DNA of 64,000 nucleotides from Halofilum ochraceum (GCF_001614315.2 NZ_LVEG02000001.1:620001-684000); one strand, 5' to 3'. Shown: positions 1 to 10,506, numbered from the stretch's first letter. Notes: generated from the sequence alone by a model not told the origin. Numbers and translations are program-made.

Positions 1-2236
<2,236 letters not shown>

Positions 2237-2545
2237 GTGTACTTTCTCTGGAGTCTGTCCGCACGACCATGAGCCTGTTGCGCGCGCACCACGGCGACCG
2301 CTACGGCACCCATGCCTCCTCCGGCCGGCCCCTGGCGACTTCGGTGACGATCCCCTGATGAACGGGATATGGATGCGAGATGAACCCGGAGCGAGGATGA
2401 CTCGGGAGTCGATCACCACTGCTATCATTCCGCGTTTTGTTCGCTCGCGTGTCCATTGCGCGCATGCCCGTGGCGTTATGCCCGGGGAGACTGCAGGCAT
2501 GCCTGAGCGACCGCCACGCACAGGGACTCCCGTGAGACAGAACGT
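2237..2545. other. Intergenic region between ligA and djlA
   Basis: 309 bp without a convincing gene. A short frame (from about 2109) runs through it but has no recognisable content. It contains a small perfect palindrome GACTC-GG-GAGTC near 2400 and a possible -10 box TATCAT near 2421, but no good -35 partner. It presumably carries the djlA promoter. I see no terminator with a T-tract after ligA. Confidence 0.4.
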
Positions 2546-3343
2546 ATGAGCTGGTGGGGCAAGCTGGTTGGAGGCGCGTTCGGCCTGATGGTCGGCGGGC
2601 CATTGGGTGCGGTCCTCGGGGCCGCGTTGGGGCATTCCTTCGACCGTGGCCTCAACGGTATCGAGAGTCCGCTCGGCGGCGCCGGCTCGCAGGAGCGGGC
2701 CCAGGCGGCGTTCTTTACCACCACCTTTTCCTGCATGGGCCACCTGGCCAAGGTCGACGGCAAGGTATCTCCCAGCGAGATCCAGCTCGCCGAGGCCGTC
2801 ATCCAGAAGATGCAGTTGACGCCGGATCAGCGCGAAGCGGCAATCCGGCTGTTCAATCAGGGCAAGCAGTCGGATTTCGACCTGGACGGCACGCTGCGCC
2901 AGTTCCGCGACGAATGCCGCCGGCGCACGAACGTGATCCAGATGTTCATCGAGATTCAGCTGCAGGCGGCCTACGCGGATGGTGATCTCGACCAGGCGGA
3001 AGAACAGCTGCTGCTGCACATGTGCTCGATTCTCGGGATCCCGGAGCAGCGGTTCCGGCTGCTCGAGCGCATGCTGCGCGGCGGTCAGCGGAGTCAGCAG
3101 CGCGCCGGCGGCCCGCCGCGTCAGGAGGGCATGAGCCTCGCCGATGCGTACGAGATCCTGGGCGTGTCGAAAGACGCCAGCGATGACGAGGTCAAGAAGG
3201 CATACCGGCGGCTGATGAGCCAGCATCACCCGGACAAGCTTGTATCGAAGGGGCTGCCCGATGAAATGGTCGAGATGGCGAAGTCCAAGAGCCAGGACAT
3301 CAGCCTGGCGTACGAGCGGATCCGCGAGGCGCGCGGCCACTGA
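2546..3343 (+). CDS. djlA: DjlA-like co-chaperone (TerB + C-terminal J domain)
   Basis: 265 aa. The N-terminus ([20 protein letters not shown]) is a short glycine-rich membrane segment as in DjlA. A TerB-like helical domain follows (about residues 55-165: [20 protein letters not shown]). A J domain closes the protein (about 196-265) with the Hsp70-stimulating HPD tripeptide at 228-230. This order (membrane anchor, TerB, C-terminal J domain) is typical of DjlA, a membrane-anchored DnaK co-chaperone. The J domain sits at the very end as in E. coli DjlA. It stands alone between ligA and a small membrane protein. Confidence 0.88.
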   Translation: MSWWGKLVGGAFGLMVGGPLGAVLGAALGHSFDRGLNGIESPLGGAGSQERAQAAFFTTTFSCMGHLAKVDGKVSPSEIQLAEAVIQKMQLTPDQREAAIRLFNQGKQSDFDLDGTLRQFRDECRRRTNVIQMFIEIQLQAAYADGDLDQAEEQLLLHMCSILGIPEQRFRLLERMLRGGQRSQQRAGGPPRQEGMSLADAYEILGVSKDASDDEVKKAYRRLMSQHHPDKLVSKGLPDEMVEMAKSKSQDISLAYERIREARGH

Positions 3344-3448
3344 GCGGCACGGGGATACACACCCGTAGCGCCAATTCCCGGGCAAAGGGATTCCGCACGC
3401 CGGGACGGTCGTGTACGGTCGGTTCAGGGATCATCAAGGGGAAGACTT

Positions 3449-3664
3449 ATGGCACGTGGTTCGAGGAGTACCGTTCAGGCCGTCGGCGCGGCCCTGAGCG
3501 TTGTCGGGGCCGGGCTGATCGTATGGGGATACCGCGAGTCGCAGTCACTGGGCGATCAGTTCGCCTCGGCGGTCACCGGGGACCCGACAAATGACGTTGT
3601 GCTGTTCTACGTGATTGGCGGTGCCAGTCTCGTCGCCGGGCTGGTCCTCCTGTTCCGAAAGTGA
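3449..3664 (+). CDS. Small two-TM membrane protein (DUF3185-like)
   Basis: 71 aa. Two hydrophobic segments (about 9-27 and 51-69) are separated by a short polar loop (YRESQSLGDQFASAVTGDPT). Length and layout match the DUF3185 family, whose function is unknown. An AAGGGGAAG ribosome-binding site lies just upstream of the ATG. The following flavodoxin-fold gene begins 14 bp after the stop, so the two may be co-transcribed. No catalytic motif is visible. Confidence 0.75.
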   Translation: MARGSRSTVQAVGAALSVVGAGLIVWGYRESQSLGDQFASAVTGDPTNDVVLFYVIGGASLVAGLVLLFRK

Positions 3665-3678
3665 CCGTGCGATAAGCA

Positions 3679-4155
3679 ATGACCACGGTTGAACGCCGCA
3701 ACCTGCTGGTCGTCGCCCACGACCCCTCGCCGAACACGCAGCGGATGGTCGAGGCGGTCCTGCGCGGTGCCGGGCACGAAGATATCGAGCGGGTCGATAC
3801 GCGGCATGTGCGCCCGCTGGAGGCGGGCCCCGACGATGTGCTCGCCTGTGACGCGGTCATCCTCGGCACCACGGAAAACCTCGGCTACATGAGCGGTGCG
3901 CTCAAGGACTTCTTCGATCGCACGTACTACAACGTGATCGAGCAGACGGAAGGACTGCCGTACGCGCTGTATGTGCGTGCGGGTATGGACGGCACCGGGA
4001 CGCGCCGGGCGGTGGAGAGCATCTGCACCGGGCTCAGCTGGCGGCCGGTGCAGGAACCGTTGGTCTGCCGCGGCTCATGGGACGACGCCTTTTTGGAGCA
4101 GTGTGAGGAACTCGGTCTCTACATGGCCGCGAGCCTCGATACCGACATTATCTAG
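3679..4155 (+). CDS. Flavodoxin-fold NAD(P)H-dependent reductase-like protein
   Basis: 158 aa. The N-terminus (NLLVVAHDPSPNTQRMVEAV) has the beta-strand/phosphate-loop arrangement of flavodoxin-like FMN proteins. A second conserved block follows (DAVILGTTENLGYMSGALKDF), typical of the FMN isoalloxazine-binding loop in WrbA/flavodoxin-like reductases. It probably binds FMN and transfers electrons; the substrate is unknown. The TAG stop ends at the first base of the 7-bp repeat block, so that array abuts the gene directly. Confidence 0.75.
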   Translation: MTTVERRNLLVVAHDPSPNTQRMVEAVLRGAGHEDIERVDTRHVRPLEAGPDDVLACDAVILGTTENLGYMSGALKDFFDRTYYNVIEQTEGLPYALYVRAGMDGTGTRRAVESICTGLSWRPVQEPLVCRGSWDDAFLEQCEELGLYMAASLDTDII

Positions 4156-4196
4156 GCGGCAGGCGGCAGGCGGCAGGCGGCAGGCGGCAGGCGGCA
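4155..4196. repeat. Tandem 7-bp repeat, GGCGGCA x6
   Basis: Six perfect head-to-tail copies of GGCGGCA begin at the last base of the upstream TAG stop and run to 4196. All frames stay open because a 7-bp unit shifts frame each copy, so overlapping open frames here are artefacts. There is no gene in it. Confidence 0.95.
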
Positions 4197-4201
4197 GGGG
4201 T

Positions 4202-4292
4202 AAGGGCCAAGGGCCAAGGGCCAAGGGCCAAGAGCGAAGGGCCAAGGGCGAAGGGCGAAGGGCGAAGGGCGAAGGGCGAAGGGCGAAGAGCG
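4202..4292. repeat. Tandem 7-bp repeat, AAGGGCS x13
   Basis: Thirteen consecutive 7-bp units: AAGGGCC (5), AAGGGCG (6) and AAGAGCG (2), almost immediately after the GGCGGCA array. The last base of the unit switches from mostly C in the left half to mostly G in the right half, which suggests stepwise expansion by slippage. No reading frame in it looks real. Confidence 0.95.
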
Positions 4293-4298
4293 GCATTA

Positions 4299-4371
4299 CG
4301 TAGGCCGGCATTGCACGGTGATATGCACCGGCCGGTATCCACCGCCGCGGACCGCGCAAAGCCGGTCTACG
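4299..4371. repeat. Imperfect inverted repeat (GTAGGCCGGC-type)
   Basis: The 16-bp arm CGTAGGCCGGCATTGC (4299-4314) is matched in inverse orientation by GCAAAGCCGGTCTACG (4356-4371), differing at two positions. The unit lies directly after the 7-bp arrays and upstream (in coordinates) of the DUF2946 gene end. It resembles the dispersed palindromic REP-like elements of gammaproteobacterial intergenic regions. Whether further copies exist in the genome cannot be seen here. Confidence 0.6.
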
Positions 4372-4439
4372 TTCGGTAGCAGCCCGCGAAGGGATGATGC
4401 CGCGGGCGGTGCACAGCCGGCCTCCATTCGGGGGTGGGG

Positions 4440-5021
4440 TCAGGGTCCGTCGGCGCTCGGATCGGGAAGGAACCCGAAACGCTTCGGGACGTCCGCACGG
4501 CGGATGAAGCCGACATCGATCGCCCGGCCGTCGTGCACCAGTTGCAGACCTGCACTTTCCCCCGCCTGCAGGGTCTCGACCGCATTCTCCAGCGTTTCCG
4601 GCGCCGCGCGTTCACCCGCTTCGTCGACCAGCCATTCGGCCACCGCGGCGAGGGAGTCGCTGTCCACGAGACCGATACCGGCCTCGAAGTGGAGCAGGAG
4701 GTTGCCCTCGTCGTCGATCCACGCGCCGTCCACCGCGTCCACATGCTCGCCGGTATGGCGGCACAGATCGTCGCCACCGTCCACGTAGAGCACCCAGGGC
4801 GTGTAATCGAGTGTCACGAAGCCGCGCTGCGGGCCGTTCTGGAAAAACCAGCGGCCCTGTTCATCGCGGTCGTAATTGCGGTTGATGAAACCGACCAGAC
4901 CGCCGTGCGTGATCGTTTCGCCCTTCAGGCGCCAGTGACCGGATTCATCCAGCGACAGCCAGCCGGCCAAACCCGGCACATCGGGCCACTTCGCCATCGC
5001 CGCGCGGACGGTCTCGTCCAT
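4440..5021 (-). CDS. DUF2946 family protein
   Basis: 193 aa, starting at the ATG for MDETVRAAMAKWPDVPGLAG. The frame is open further upstream, but that part is low-complexity and unlike any protein. The body (GWLSLDESGHWRLKGETITH, then FINRNYDRDEQGRWFFQNGP and TPWVLYVDGGDDL) matches the DUF2946 family, small proteobacterial proteins of unknown role. There is no signal peptide or membrane segment. It lies downstream of the arsenic genes on the same strand, but a ~190-bp repeat-rich gap separates them, so co-transcription is doubtful. Confidence 0.75.
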   Translation of the reverse strand: MDETVRAAMAKWPDVPGLAGWLSLDESGHWRLKGETITHGGLVGFINRNYDRDEQGRWFFQNGPQRGFVTLDYTPWVLYVDGGDDLCRHTGEHVDAVDGAWIDDEGNLLLHFEAGIGLVDSDSLAAVAEWLVDEAGERAAPETLENAVETLQAGESAGLQLVHDGRAIDVGFIRRADVPKRFGFLPDPSADGP

Positions 5022-5097
5022 TCTTTCGAGCCTCGGCCTGGATTCCTGGGGGAATGTAGCAAAGACGGCCGGCAGGTGGCAGGGCCAAGGGGGCGTT

Positions 5098-5217
5098 CGT
5101 AGGCGCGTTTTCGCCGAAGGCGAACGCGCGCGGTCGCGCCTCTGCCGGGGATCCGGCGCTCCGGGCGTGCCGCGCGCATTCGACCGGTGCGGTGGCCCGG
5201 TCGAAGACGCGCCTACG
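5098..5217. repeat. REP-like inverted repeat with internal hairpin
   Basis: CGTAGGCGCGT (5098-5108) and its exact inverse ACGCGCCTACG (5207-5217) bracket ~98 bp. The left arm continues into a hairpin, GCGCGTTTTCGCC-GAA-GGCGAACGCGC. This resembles the GTAGG(A/C)GCG-type REP sequences of pseudomonads. The right arm overlaps the stop codon of the CC/Se-motif gene, so this element may also end the ars transcript. Confidence 0.55.
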
Positions 5218-5521
5218 TCTGCGTTCCCGTGGTTTCCACGAACAGGCGCCGCCACTGCCGGAAGCCCTCGGCGCGGATCGTGAGTGCGTCCGCCAGGGCG
5301 TCGAGGTGACGGTCGATGTAGGCGGTTACGCCGTCGATGTCGCGTACGATCCAGTCGTCGCGCGTGGCGGGCGTGCGCGCCTCGGCGACCGGCAGCATTG
5401 CCGTTCCCCCGCAGCATCCGTGACGCGGTGACTGGCGCAGGGTCACGATGCCGCCGTGGCGCTGGATCCAGTCGATGGCGTCGGTGTCGATCGTGAGCCG
5501 GAGTCCGTGTTGTTCCGTCAT
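5213..5521 (-). CDS. CC/Se-motif family protein in the ars operon
   Basis: 102 aa, starting MTEQHGLRLT; its ATG overlaps the stop of the upstream pump gene by 4 bp (ATGA), so the two are translationally coupled. The signature is a vicinal cysteine pair in HGCCGG (C36-C37). Related proteins are known as the CC/Se motif family, some with selenocysteine in place of a cysteine. Here both codons are ordinary Cys codons. The operon position suggests a metalloid-linked redox or binding role, but its biochemical function is unknown. The stop lies inside an inverted repeat. Confidence 0.75.
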   Translation of the reverse strand: MTEQHGLRLTIDTDAIDWIQRHGGIVTLRQSPRHGCCGGTAMLPVAEARTPATRDDWIVRDIDGVTAYIDRHLDALADALTIRAEGFRQWRRLFVETTGTQT

Positions 5522-6615
5522 CCGGGAGCAACAGCGGGTTGGGCGACCGGGAAATGGCCGCGCGTTCGATTGGCGATCCGCACGAGGGCCAGCATCAACG
5601 GCACCTCCACGAGCACGCCGACCACGGTCGCGAGCGCCGCACCGGACTGCAGTCCGAACAGCGAGATGGCCGCCGCCACCGCAAGCTCGAAGAAATTGCT
5701 CGCGCCGATCATGGCACCGGGGGCCGCGATGCCGTGTGGCACGCGCCAGGCACGCGCCCACCCGTAGGCGATCGCGAAGATCAGGAAGGTCTGGATGATC
5801 AGCGGGATCGCGATCAGCGCGATGTGCAGTGGATTATTCAGGATCACCTCGCCCTGGAAGGCGAACAGCAGCACGAGTGTCAGGATCAGACCGATCGGGG
5901 TGACCAGGCCGATGCGTTTCATGAACACGTTGTCGAACCAGTCGATACCCCTGCGGCGGATCAGGATCAGGCGCGTGATATAGCCGGCGGTGAGCGGGAT
6001 GACGATGTACAGCAGCACGGAGATGGCCACGGTTTCCCAGGGGACGGCGATATCCGACAGACCGAGCAGGAATACGACGATGGGCGCGAAGGCGAACAGC
6101 ATGATCAGATCGTTCACGGAGACCTGCACCAGCGTATAGGCCGCATCGCCCCGGGTCAGGTAGCTCCACACGAACACCATCGCCGTGCAGGGCGCCGCAC
6201 CGAGAAGGATCGCGCCGGCCAGGTATTCGCGGGCCAGTCCGGCGGGGATCAGTGGTTCGAAAACCACGATCAGGAAAAACCAGGCGATGGCGAACATGCT
6301 GAAGGGCTTGATCAGCCAGTTCACGGTGGTCGTGATGATCAGTCCCCGGGGCTGACGGCGGACCCCGAGAATCGAGGCGAAGTCGATCTGGACCATCATC
6401 GGAAAGATCATGGCCCAGATCAGGACCGCCACCGGGATCGAGACCTGCGCGTATTCGTAGCGGGACAGTGCATCGGGGATCGCGGGTGCGAATTGCCCGA
6501 GCATGATGCCGGCGATGATAGCCAGTCCGACCCAGACCGTGAGCCAGCGCTCGAACAGGCCCATGCCTGAGCGGATATCGGGTTCGTGATCGGTGGCTGC
6601 GGGCGTATCGTTCAT
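5518..6615 (-). CDS. arsB: Arsenite efflux permease, ACR3 family
   Basis: 365 aa with about ten hydrophobic segments. ACR3 pumps expel As(III), driven by the proton gradient. The diagnostic block GAAPCTAMVFVWS carries the conserved thiol (C143) required for As(III) transport in characterised ACR3 proteins. Other conserved stretches are VQIDFASILGV near the N-terminus and PGAMIGASNFFELAVA near the end. A GGAGAG ribosome-binding site precedes the ATG. It lies ~107 bp downstream of arsC and overlaps the CC/Se gene. Many ACR3 genes are annotated arsB although unrelated to the E. coli ArsB fold. Confidence 0.93.
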   Translation of the reverse strand: MNDTPAATDHEPDIRSGMGLFERWLTVWVGLAIIAGIMLGQFAPAIPDALSRYEYAQVSIPVAVLIWAMIFPMMVQIDFASILGVRRQPRGLIITTTVNWLIKPFSMFAIAWFFLIVVFEPLIPAGLAREYLAGAILLGAAPCTAMVFVWSYLTRGDAAYTLVQVSVNDLIMLFAFAPIVVFLLGLSDIAVPWETVAISVLLYIVIPLTAGYITRLILIRRRGIDWFDNVFMKRIGLVTPIGLILTLVLLFAFQGEVILNNPLHIALIAIPLIIQTFLIFAIAYGWARAWRVPHGIAAPGAMIGASNFFELAVAAAISLFGLQSGAALATVVGVLVEVPLMLALVRIANRTRGHFPVAQPAVAPG

Positions 6616-6722
6616 GAACTCTCCGTATTGATCAGCCGGTGCTTTGTCGCGGCTGGCGGGGGCGTGATCGGCCGTCGATGAAACCAGGGCGATCGCTGCG
6701 GCTCGGCCGCGAAGGCCCGGGA

Positions 6723-7244
6723 TCAGGCTGCTCCCGGTGCTTCACCGTCCCCGATCGCGCGTACGCGGTGCTGGCTGGACAACCGGTCGAGACTGGCCAG
6801 GGGCAGGTTCAGGAACAGTTTGATACGGCGCTCGAAATCCGCCAGGACATTGCGATAGGCCTGCATGCGGCGCGCATCGTCGCCCTCGACCCTGGCCGGA
6901 TCCGGCAATCCCCAATGGGCCGTAATGGGCTGGCCCGGGAACACCGGGCACTGCTCGGCCGCGTGATCGCAGACCGTGATGACGAAGTCGAACGGTGGCG
7001 CATCCGGGCCGGTGTAGACGTCCAGGGATTTGGAGCGCAGCCCGTCGGTGGGCAGGCCATAGCGTTCCAGTAACTGCAGCGCGAGAGGCTGGATCGTCCC
7101 GGTGGGCGCGCTGCCCGCGCTGTGCGCCTCGAAGCGGTCGCCGCCCCAGTGCCGCAACAGACTCTCGGCGATGATCGAGCGGGCGGAATTGCCCGTACAC
7201 AGAAAGAGTATGCGCCAGGGTTCATCGGGGTGCTGGGCGGTCAT
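6723..7244 (-). CDS. arsC: Arsenate reductase, thioredoxin-coupled (LMW-PTP fold)
   Basis: 173 aa, starting MTAQHPDEPW. It reduces arsenate to arsenite for export by ACR3. The phosphatase-type P-loop CTGNSARS contains C16, and the redox cascade cysteines are C92 and C99 in VCDHAAEQCP, seven residues apart as in thioredoxin-type ArsC. The C-terminal ~35 residues extend past the usual fold and look unstructured. Its ATG overlaps the arsR stop by 4 bp. The frame is open further upstream but that region is arsR in another frame. Confidence 0.93.
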   Translation of the reverse strand: MTAQHPDEPWRILFLCTGNSARSIIAESLLRHWGGDRFEAHSAGSAPTGTIQPLALQLLERYGLPTDGLRSKSLDVYTGPDAPPFDFVITVCDHAAEQCPVFPGQPITAHWGLPDPARVEGDDARRMQAYRNVLADFERRIKLFLNLPLASLDRLSSQHRVRAIGDGEAPGAA

Positions 7245-7561
7245 GCGGATCTCCGTTGGCTCGCGGGGTGGCAGTCGGTGCCGCCGCAGCAGTTTTCGGT
7301 GAGGTAATCGACCAGCGCATGCATGTGCCCGAACGCGGCGCGATAGATCCGCTCCCGGCCAGAGGTCTGGCGCTCGATCAGGCCGGCGTGACGCAGGGCC
7401 GAAAGATGGAATGACAGCGTTGCCGGCGCCAGTCCGAGCGTCGACGCGATCTCGCCGGCGCACATGCCCTCCGGGCCCTGCTGGACCAGCAGCCGGAAGA
7501 TCTCGAGCCGACTCGGTTGGGCGAGGGCAGCGAGTGCGTCTACTGCTGTATCTGTTTCCAT
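7241..7561 (-). CDS. arsR: ArsR-type metalloid-responsive repressor
   Basis: 106 aa from the ATG giving METDTAVDALAALAQPSRLE. A TTG 36 bp further up is possible but less likely. It is a winged-helix dimeric repressor with a recognition-helix region GLAPATLSFHLSAL. The N-terminal sensing pair of the E. coli type is absent. Instead there is a C-terminal cluster C91-C92-C97 (ENCCGGTDC), similar in placement to the Acidithiobacillus-type ArsR, plus C34. As(III) binding would release DNA and derepress arsC, ACR3 and the CC/Se gene. A dyad overlaps the start codon. Confidence 0.92.
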   Translation of the reverse strand: METDTAVDALAALAQPSRLEIFRLLVQQGPEGMCAGEIASTLGLAPATLSFHLSALRHAGLIERQTSGRERIYRAAFGHMHALVDYLTENCCGGTDCHPASQRRSA

Positions 7562-7583
7562 ATTTCCAGAATAGTCGAAATAT
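7560..7583 (-). promoter_or_regulatory. Candidate ArsR operator
   Basis: Inverted repeat ATATTTC-N10-GAAATAT spanning the arsR start codon region. Read on the minus strand, a possible -35 TTGCGC and -10 TATTCT (18-bp spacer) overlap it, so a bound repressor would block RNA polymerase. With that -10, transcription would begin almost at the ATG, giving a nearly leaderless mRNA. The dyad is clear; the promoter boxes are inferred. Confidence 0.5.
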
Positions 7584-7621
7584 TGTCCCTGGCGCAATTG
7601 CTCTTTTCGAATGCCCGTTGC

Positions 7622-8164
7622 TCAGGAAGGGCGGCGTCGCCGCCGGGGCAGGGGGTCAAACACATGGGTCTCGACGACCCACTCGTCCACGGTGGCGTGC
7701 AGCACGAAACAGCCCGGTCCACCGTACGCCCGGCTGCGCCCGGCAGCCCCGGGATTCAGGATCCACGGAGCCGGCGTATATTCGATCGCACGCCGATGGC
7801 TGTGGCCGAGGACGATCGCGGCGGCGTCCGGGGCCTGCTCGCGCAGGCGCCGGTGTCGTGTGCGTGCCGGCAGACGATGCCCGTGCACGATCCAGAGTTG
7901 TCCGCCCGGCAGGTCGATCGTCGCCGTCTCCGGGAGACCATCGAGTGCCGCCCGGTCGGCGGCGGGCCAGTGTCGCGCTGTATCGTTGTTGCCACTCACG
8001 GCCACGACCCGCGCATGATCCGCCCCAAGCGCCTCCAGGATGCACGCGGCACCGATATCGCCCGCGTGCACGACGAGATCGCAGGCCCGTGCGACCTCGG
8101 CGATCCGCGGATCGAGCCAGCCATGGGTGTCGGCGAGCAGGGCGACGTGCACGATTTCGGTCAT
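7622..8164 (-). CDS. YfcE/MJ0936-type metallophosphoesterase
   Basis: 180 aa, starting MTEIVHVALLADTHGW; the open frame continues upstream but without recognisable sequence. Calcineurin-like metal-binding motifs appear in order: D12-T-H14, the GD pair in VVHAGDIG, the GNND motif, the H in WIVHGH, and LGHSH. This small YfcE-like group hydrolyses phosphodiesters with two metal ions; the physiological substrate is generally unclear. It ends 60 bp before arsR on the same strand, and that gap holds the ars operator, so it is probably a separate transcript. Confidence 0.88.
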   Translation of the reverse strand: MTEIVHVALLADTHGWLDPRIAEVARACDLVVHAGDIGAACILEALGADHARVVAVSGNNDTARHWPAADRAALDGLPETATIDLPGGQLWIVHGHRLPARTRHRRLREQAPDAAAIVLGHSHRRAIEYTPAPWILNPGAAGRSRAYGGPGCFVLHATVDEWVVETHVFDPLPRRRRRPS

Positions 8165-8367
8165 CCGCGTGGTGGGATTCTGGTCCGGCGACGATTTTGT
8201 CTCGCCGACCCGAGTGCCGGGGACATTTGTAACAGACGCGACGGCAACATGCGGGCGCGCGGGGAAAAATGTAACCGGAGTGGCATTGTCATAGCGCGCG
8301 ACAGTATATTGCCTCGCCGGAACGCAGGGAGGGAAGGGCCAATGGAAGACCGATGCGGTCCGCATGA

Positions 8368-10506
8368 ATGTCGCGCGATGAATGCCACTCCGTTGCGCGG
8401 GCCGGGAGCGCGCTCTTGAACCGTTGGCCCCGAGTGTCTGCGGGCCGGGCGGTCGCGACACTGCGTGAGAGCCAGGAATTCCAGTCGGCACTCGTCCGCC
8501 TGACCGCCTGGCTGGTGATGGCCGTGTTCATCGGCATCGGCGGTATCCAGGGCCACTATACGATCTCCTGGTCGTTATACGCATGGCTCTTCGGCGTCCA
8601 TTTCGTATGGTTCGCGGGCCTGCTGTACGACATCGTTCGACGCCCGTGGCTGCGCCCCTGGCGCACGCGGTTCGCGATCGTGGCCGACCTGAGCGCGATC
8701 ACGCTGCTGATCCTGCTCGCGGGCGAACCGCTGGCCCCGTTTTATCTCGTGTACATCCTGTCGTTTCTGTCCCAGGGCACGCGTTACGGGCGCACGAATC
8801 TTACGATCGCGTCCATCGGCAGCGTGCTCGCGTACGGAGCGATCGCCACGGTCATGGGCGGATGGCAGACACACGGCTTCGAGGTCGGATTCATCCTCGC
8901 TTCGCTTCTGATCCTGCCGCTCTATCAGGACCGTCTGCTGCGTAACCTGCAGGCGACGCGGCAGCGGGCAGAGGACGCCAACGCGGCACGGGGCGATTTT
9001 CTCGCGACCGTGAGTCACGAACTGCGCACGCCGCTGGCGGGTATGGTCGGGGCCGCTCGCCTGCTGCGCGACTCTGATCTGGATCCGGAGCAGCAACGCT
9101 GCGCGGAGTCGATCTGCGCATCCGGCGATACGCTGCAGGCCCTGATCGGGGACATTCTCGACCTGTCCAAGATCGATTCGGGTTGTCTCGATCTGCACCC
9201 GGAACTCTTCGAACTGCGCCGAAGCGTGCTCGATGTCAGCCGCAACGTGGGTCAGCAGGCGCTGGACAATGGCGTCGAACTTATCTGCTGCATCGACGGT
9301 CGGCTTCCGGTTCTGGCGTATGGCGACCGGCTGCGGTTCGAGCAGATCCTGTACAACCTCATCGGCAACAGCGTGAAGTTTACGCCGGCGGGAAGGATCC
9401 GGATCGAGGTCGAGCGCTCCGGGCCACACCCGCGGTTACCCGAAGAGCACGTGGAGGTCGTCATCGCCGATACCGGTGTCGGTATTCCGCGCGCGCGGCT
9501 CGACAGTATCTTCGACAGTTTCTGGCAGGCGGACACGCGTGCGAGCCGGGGGCGTGGCGGAACCGGCCTCGGTACGACCATCGCCCATCGGTTGACGACC
9601 GGGATGGGCGGGGATATCTCCGTCGACAGCGAGGAGGGACAGGGGACGACCTTCCGGATACGTCTGCCGCTGTTGCCGGGATCCGCGCACGACCGGCCGC
9701 CCGAGCCGCCCGCCGTCCTGCAGGGACGCACCGCCCTGGTCTATGAATGCGATCCGGAGGCGCGCAGTGCCCTCGAGGAATCGTTACGGCAGGCCGGCAT
9801 GCAGGCGGTGTCGTGTTCGGACGATATGGAACTCGAACGCCACCTCCAGGAACCGGGGGTCAGCGAGCGGATCGAGGTGGCGATCGTCGCGGATAACCCG
9901 CCGGGACTCGATCTTGGGGCGGTCGCCGAGCGTTTGCGCGAGCGCATCGGCCACACCGTGCCTACGCTGTATGTAGGCTATGGCGGTCGCCTGGCGAATG
10001 GTTCGGCGACCACCGCGGTGGGTAAGCCCTGGCATCCGGATGAGTTCTGGGCCGCCCTCGCGGCCGTAGTCGACCGCGAGGGCGCCGAGCGTGGATCCGC
10101 CGCGCGTGCAATGCTCGCAGGCGTCAGGGGCGTTAAGCCGCTCAGTATCCTGGTCGTCGAAGACGATTCGGTGAATGCGGAGCTCGCGGCGACCGTGCTG
10201 GGGCGTCTGGGCTATACGGTCACGGTGGCCCGCAATGGCCGCGATGCCCTGGAACGGCTTGCGGCCGGCGGCGTTCAGCTGGTGCTCGTGGATCTGCGCA
10301 TGCCGGGCATGGATGGCGTCGAATTCACACAGCGGCTTCGCGCCCATGAACGCGACGGAACCCGGCTCCCGATCGTGGCCTTGAGTGCGAATGCGGCGGT
10401 CGAAGTGCGCGCGCGCGGCCTCGAGGCGGGTATGGATGGCTTTCTGACCAAGCCGCTTGATCCCGACAAGCTGGAATCGTTGATCGATCGGCTTGTGCGC
10501 GCCTGA
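8368..10506 (+). CDS. RpfC-like hybrid sensor histidine kinase
   Basis: About 712 aa; the exact start is uncertain (TTG near 8416 or a later GTG are alternatives). Five to six N-terminal transmembrane helices are followed by HisKA with H217 in SHELRTPLAGM, a HATPase domain (DTGVGIPRARLDSIFDSFWQ, then GRGGTGLGTTIAHRL), a degenerate receiver-like domain (~450-580), and an intact receiver with D642 in VDLRMPG. The membrane input region (ESQEFQSALVRLTAWLVMAV) resembles RpfC, the sensor for fatty-acid diffusible signals. Unlike RpfC there is no C-terminal HPt domain, and no rpfF or rpfG lies nearby, so the ligand is unknown. Divergent from the phosphodiesterase gene. Confidence 0.85.
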   Translation: MSRDECHSVARAGSALLNRWPRVSAGRAVATLRESQEFQSALVRLTAWLVMAVFIGIGGIQGHYTISWSLYAWLFGVHFVWFAGLLYDIVRRPWLRPWRTRFAIVADLSAITLLILLAGEPLAPFYLVYILSFLSQGTRYGRTNLTIASIGSVLAYGAIATVMGGWQTHGFEVGFILASLLILPLYQDRLLRNLQATRQRAEDANAARGDFLATVSHELRTPLAGMVGAARLLRDSDLDPEQQRCAESICASGDTLQALIGDILDLSKIDSGCLDLHPELFELRRSVLDVSRNVGQQALDNGVELICCIDGRLPVLAYGDRLRFEQILYNLIGNSVKFTPAGRIRIEVERSGPHPRLPEEHVEVVIADTGVGIPRARLDSIFDSFWQADTRASRGRGGTGLGTTIAHRLTTGMGGDISVDSEEGQGTTFRIRLPLLPGSAHDRPPEPPAVLQGRTALVYECDPEARSALEESLRQAGMQAVSCSDDMELERHLQEPGVSERIEVAIVADNPPGLDLGAVAERLRERIGHTVPTLYVGYGGRLANGSATTAVGKPWHPDEFWAALAAVVDREGAERGSAARAMLAGVRGVKPLSILVVEDDSVNAELAATVLGRLGYTVTVARNGRDALERLAAGGVQLVLVDLRMPGMDGVEFTQRLRAHERDGTRLPIVALSANAAVEVRARGLEAGMDGFLTKPLDPDKLESLIDRLVRA

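Noticed and set aside
4140-4360. Several overlapping frames through the 7-bp repeats
   Set aside because: A 7-bp stop-free repeat opens all frames; composition is low-complexity.
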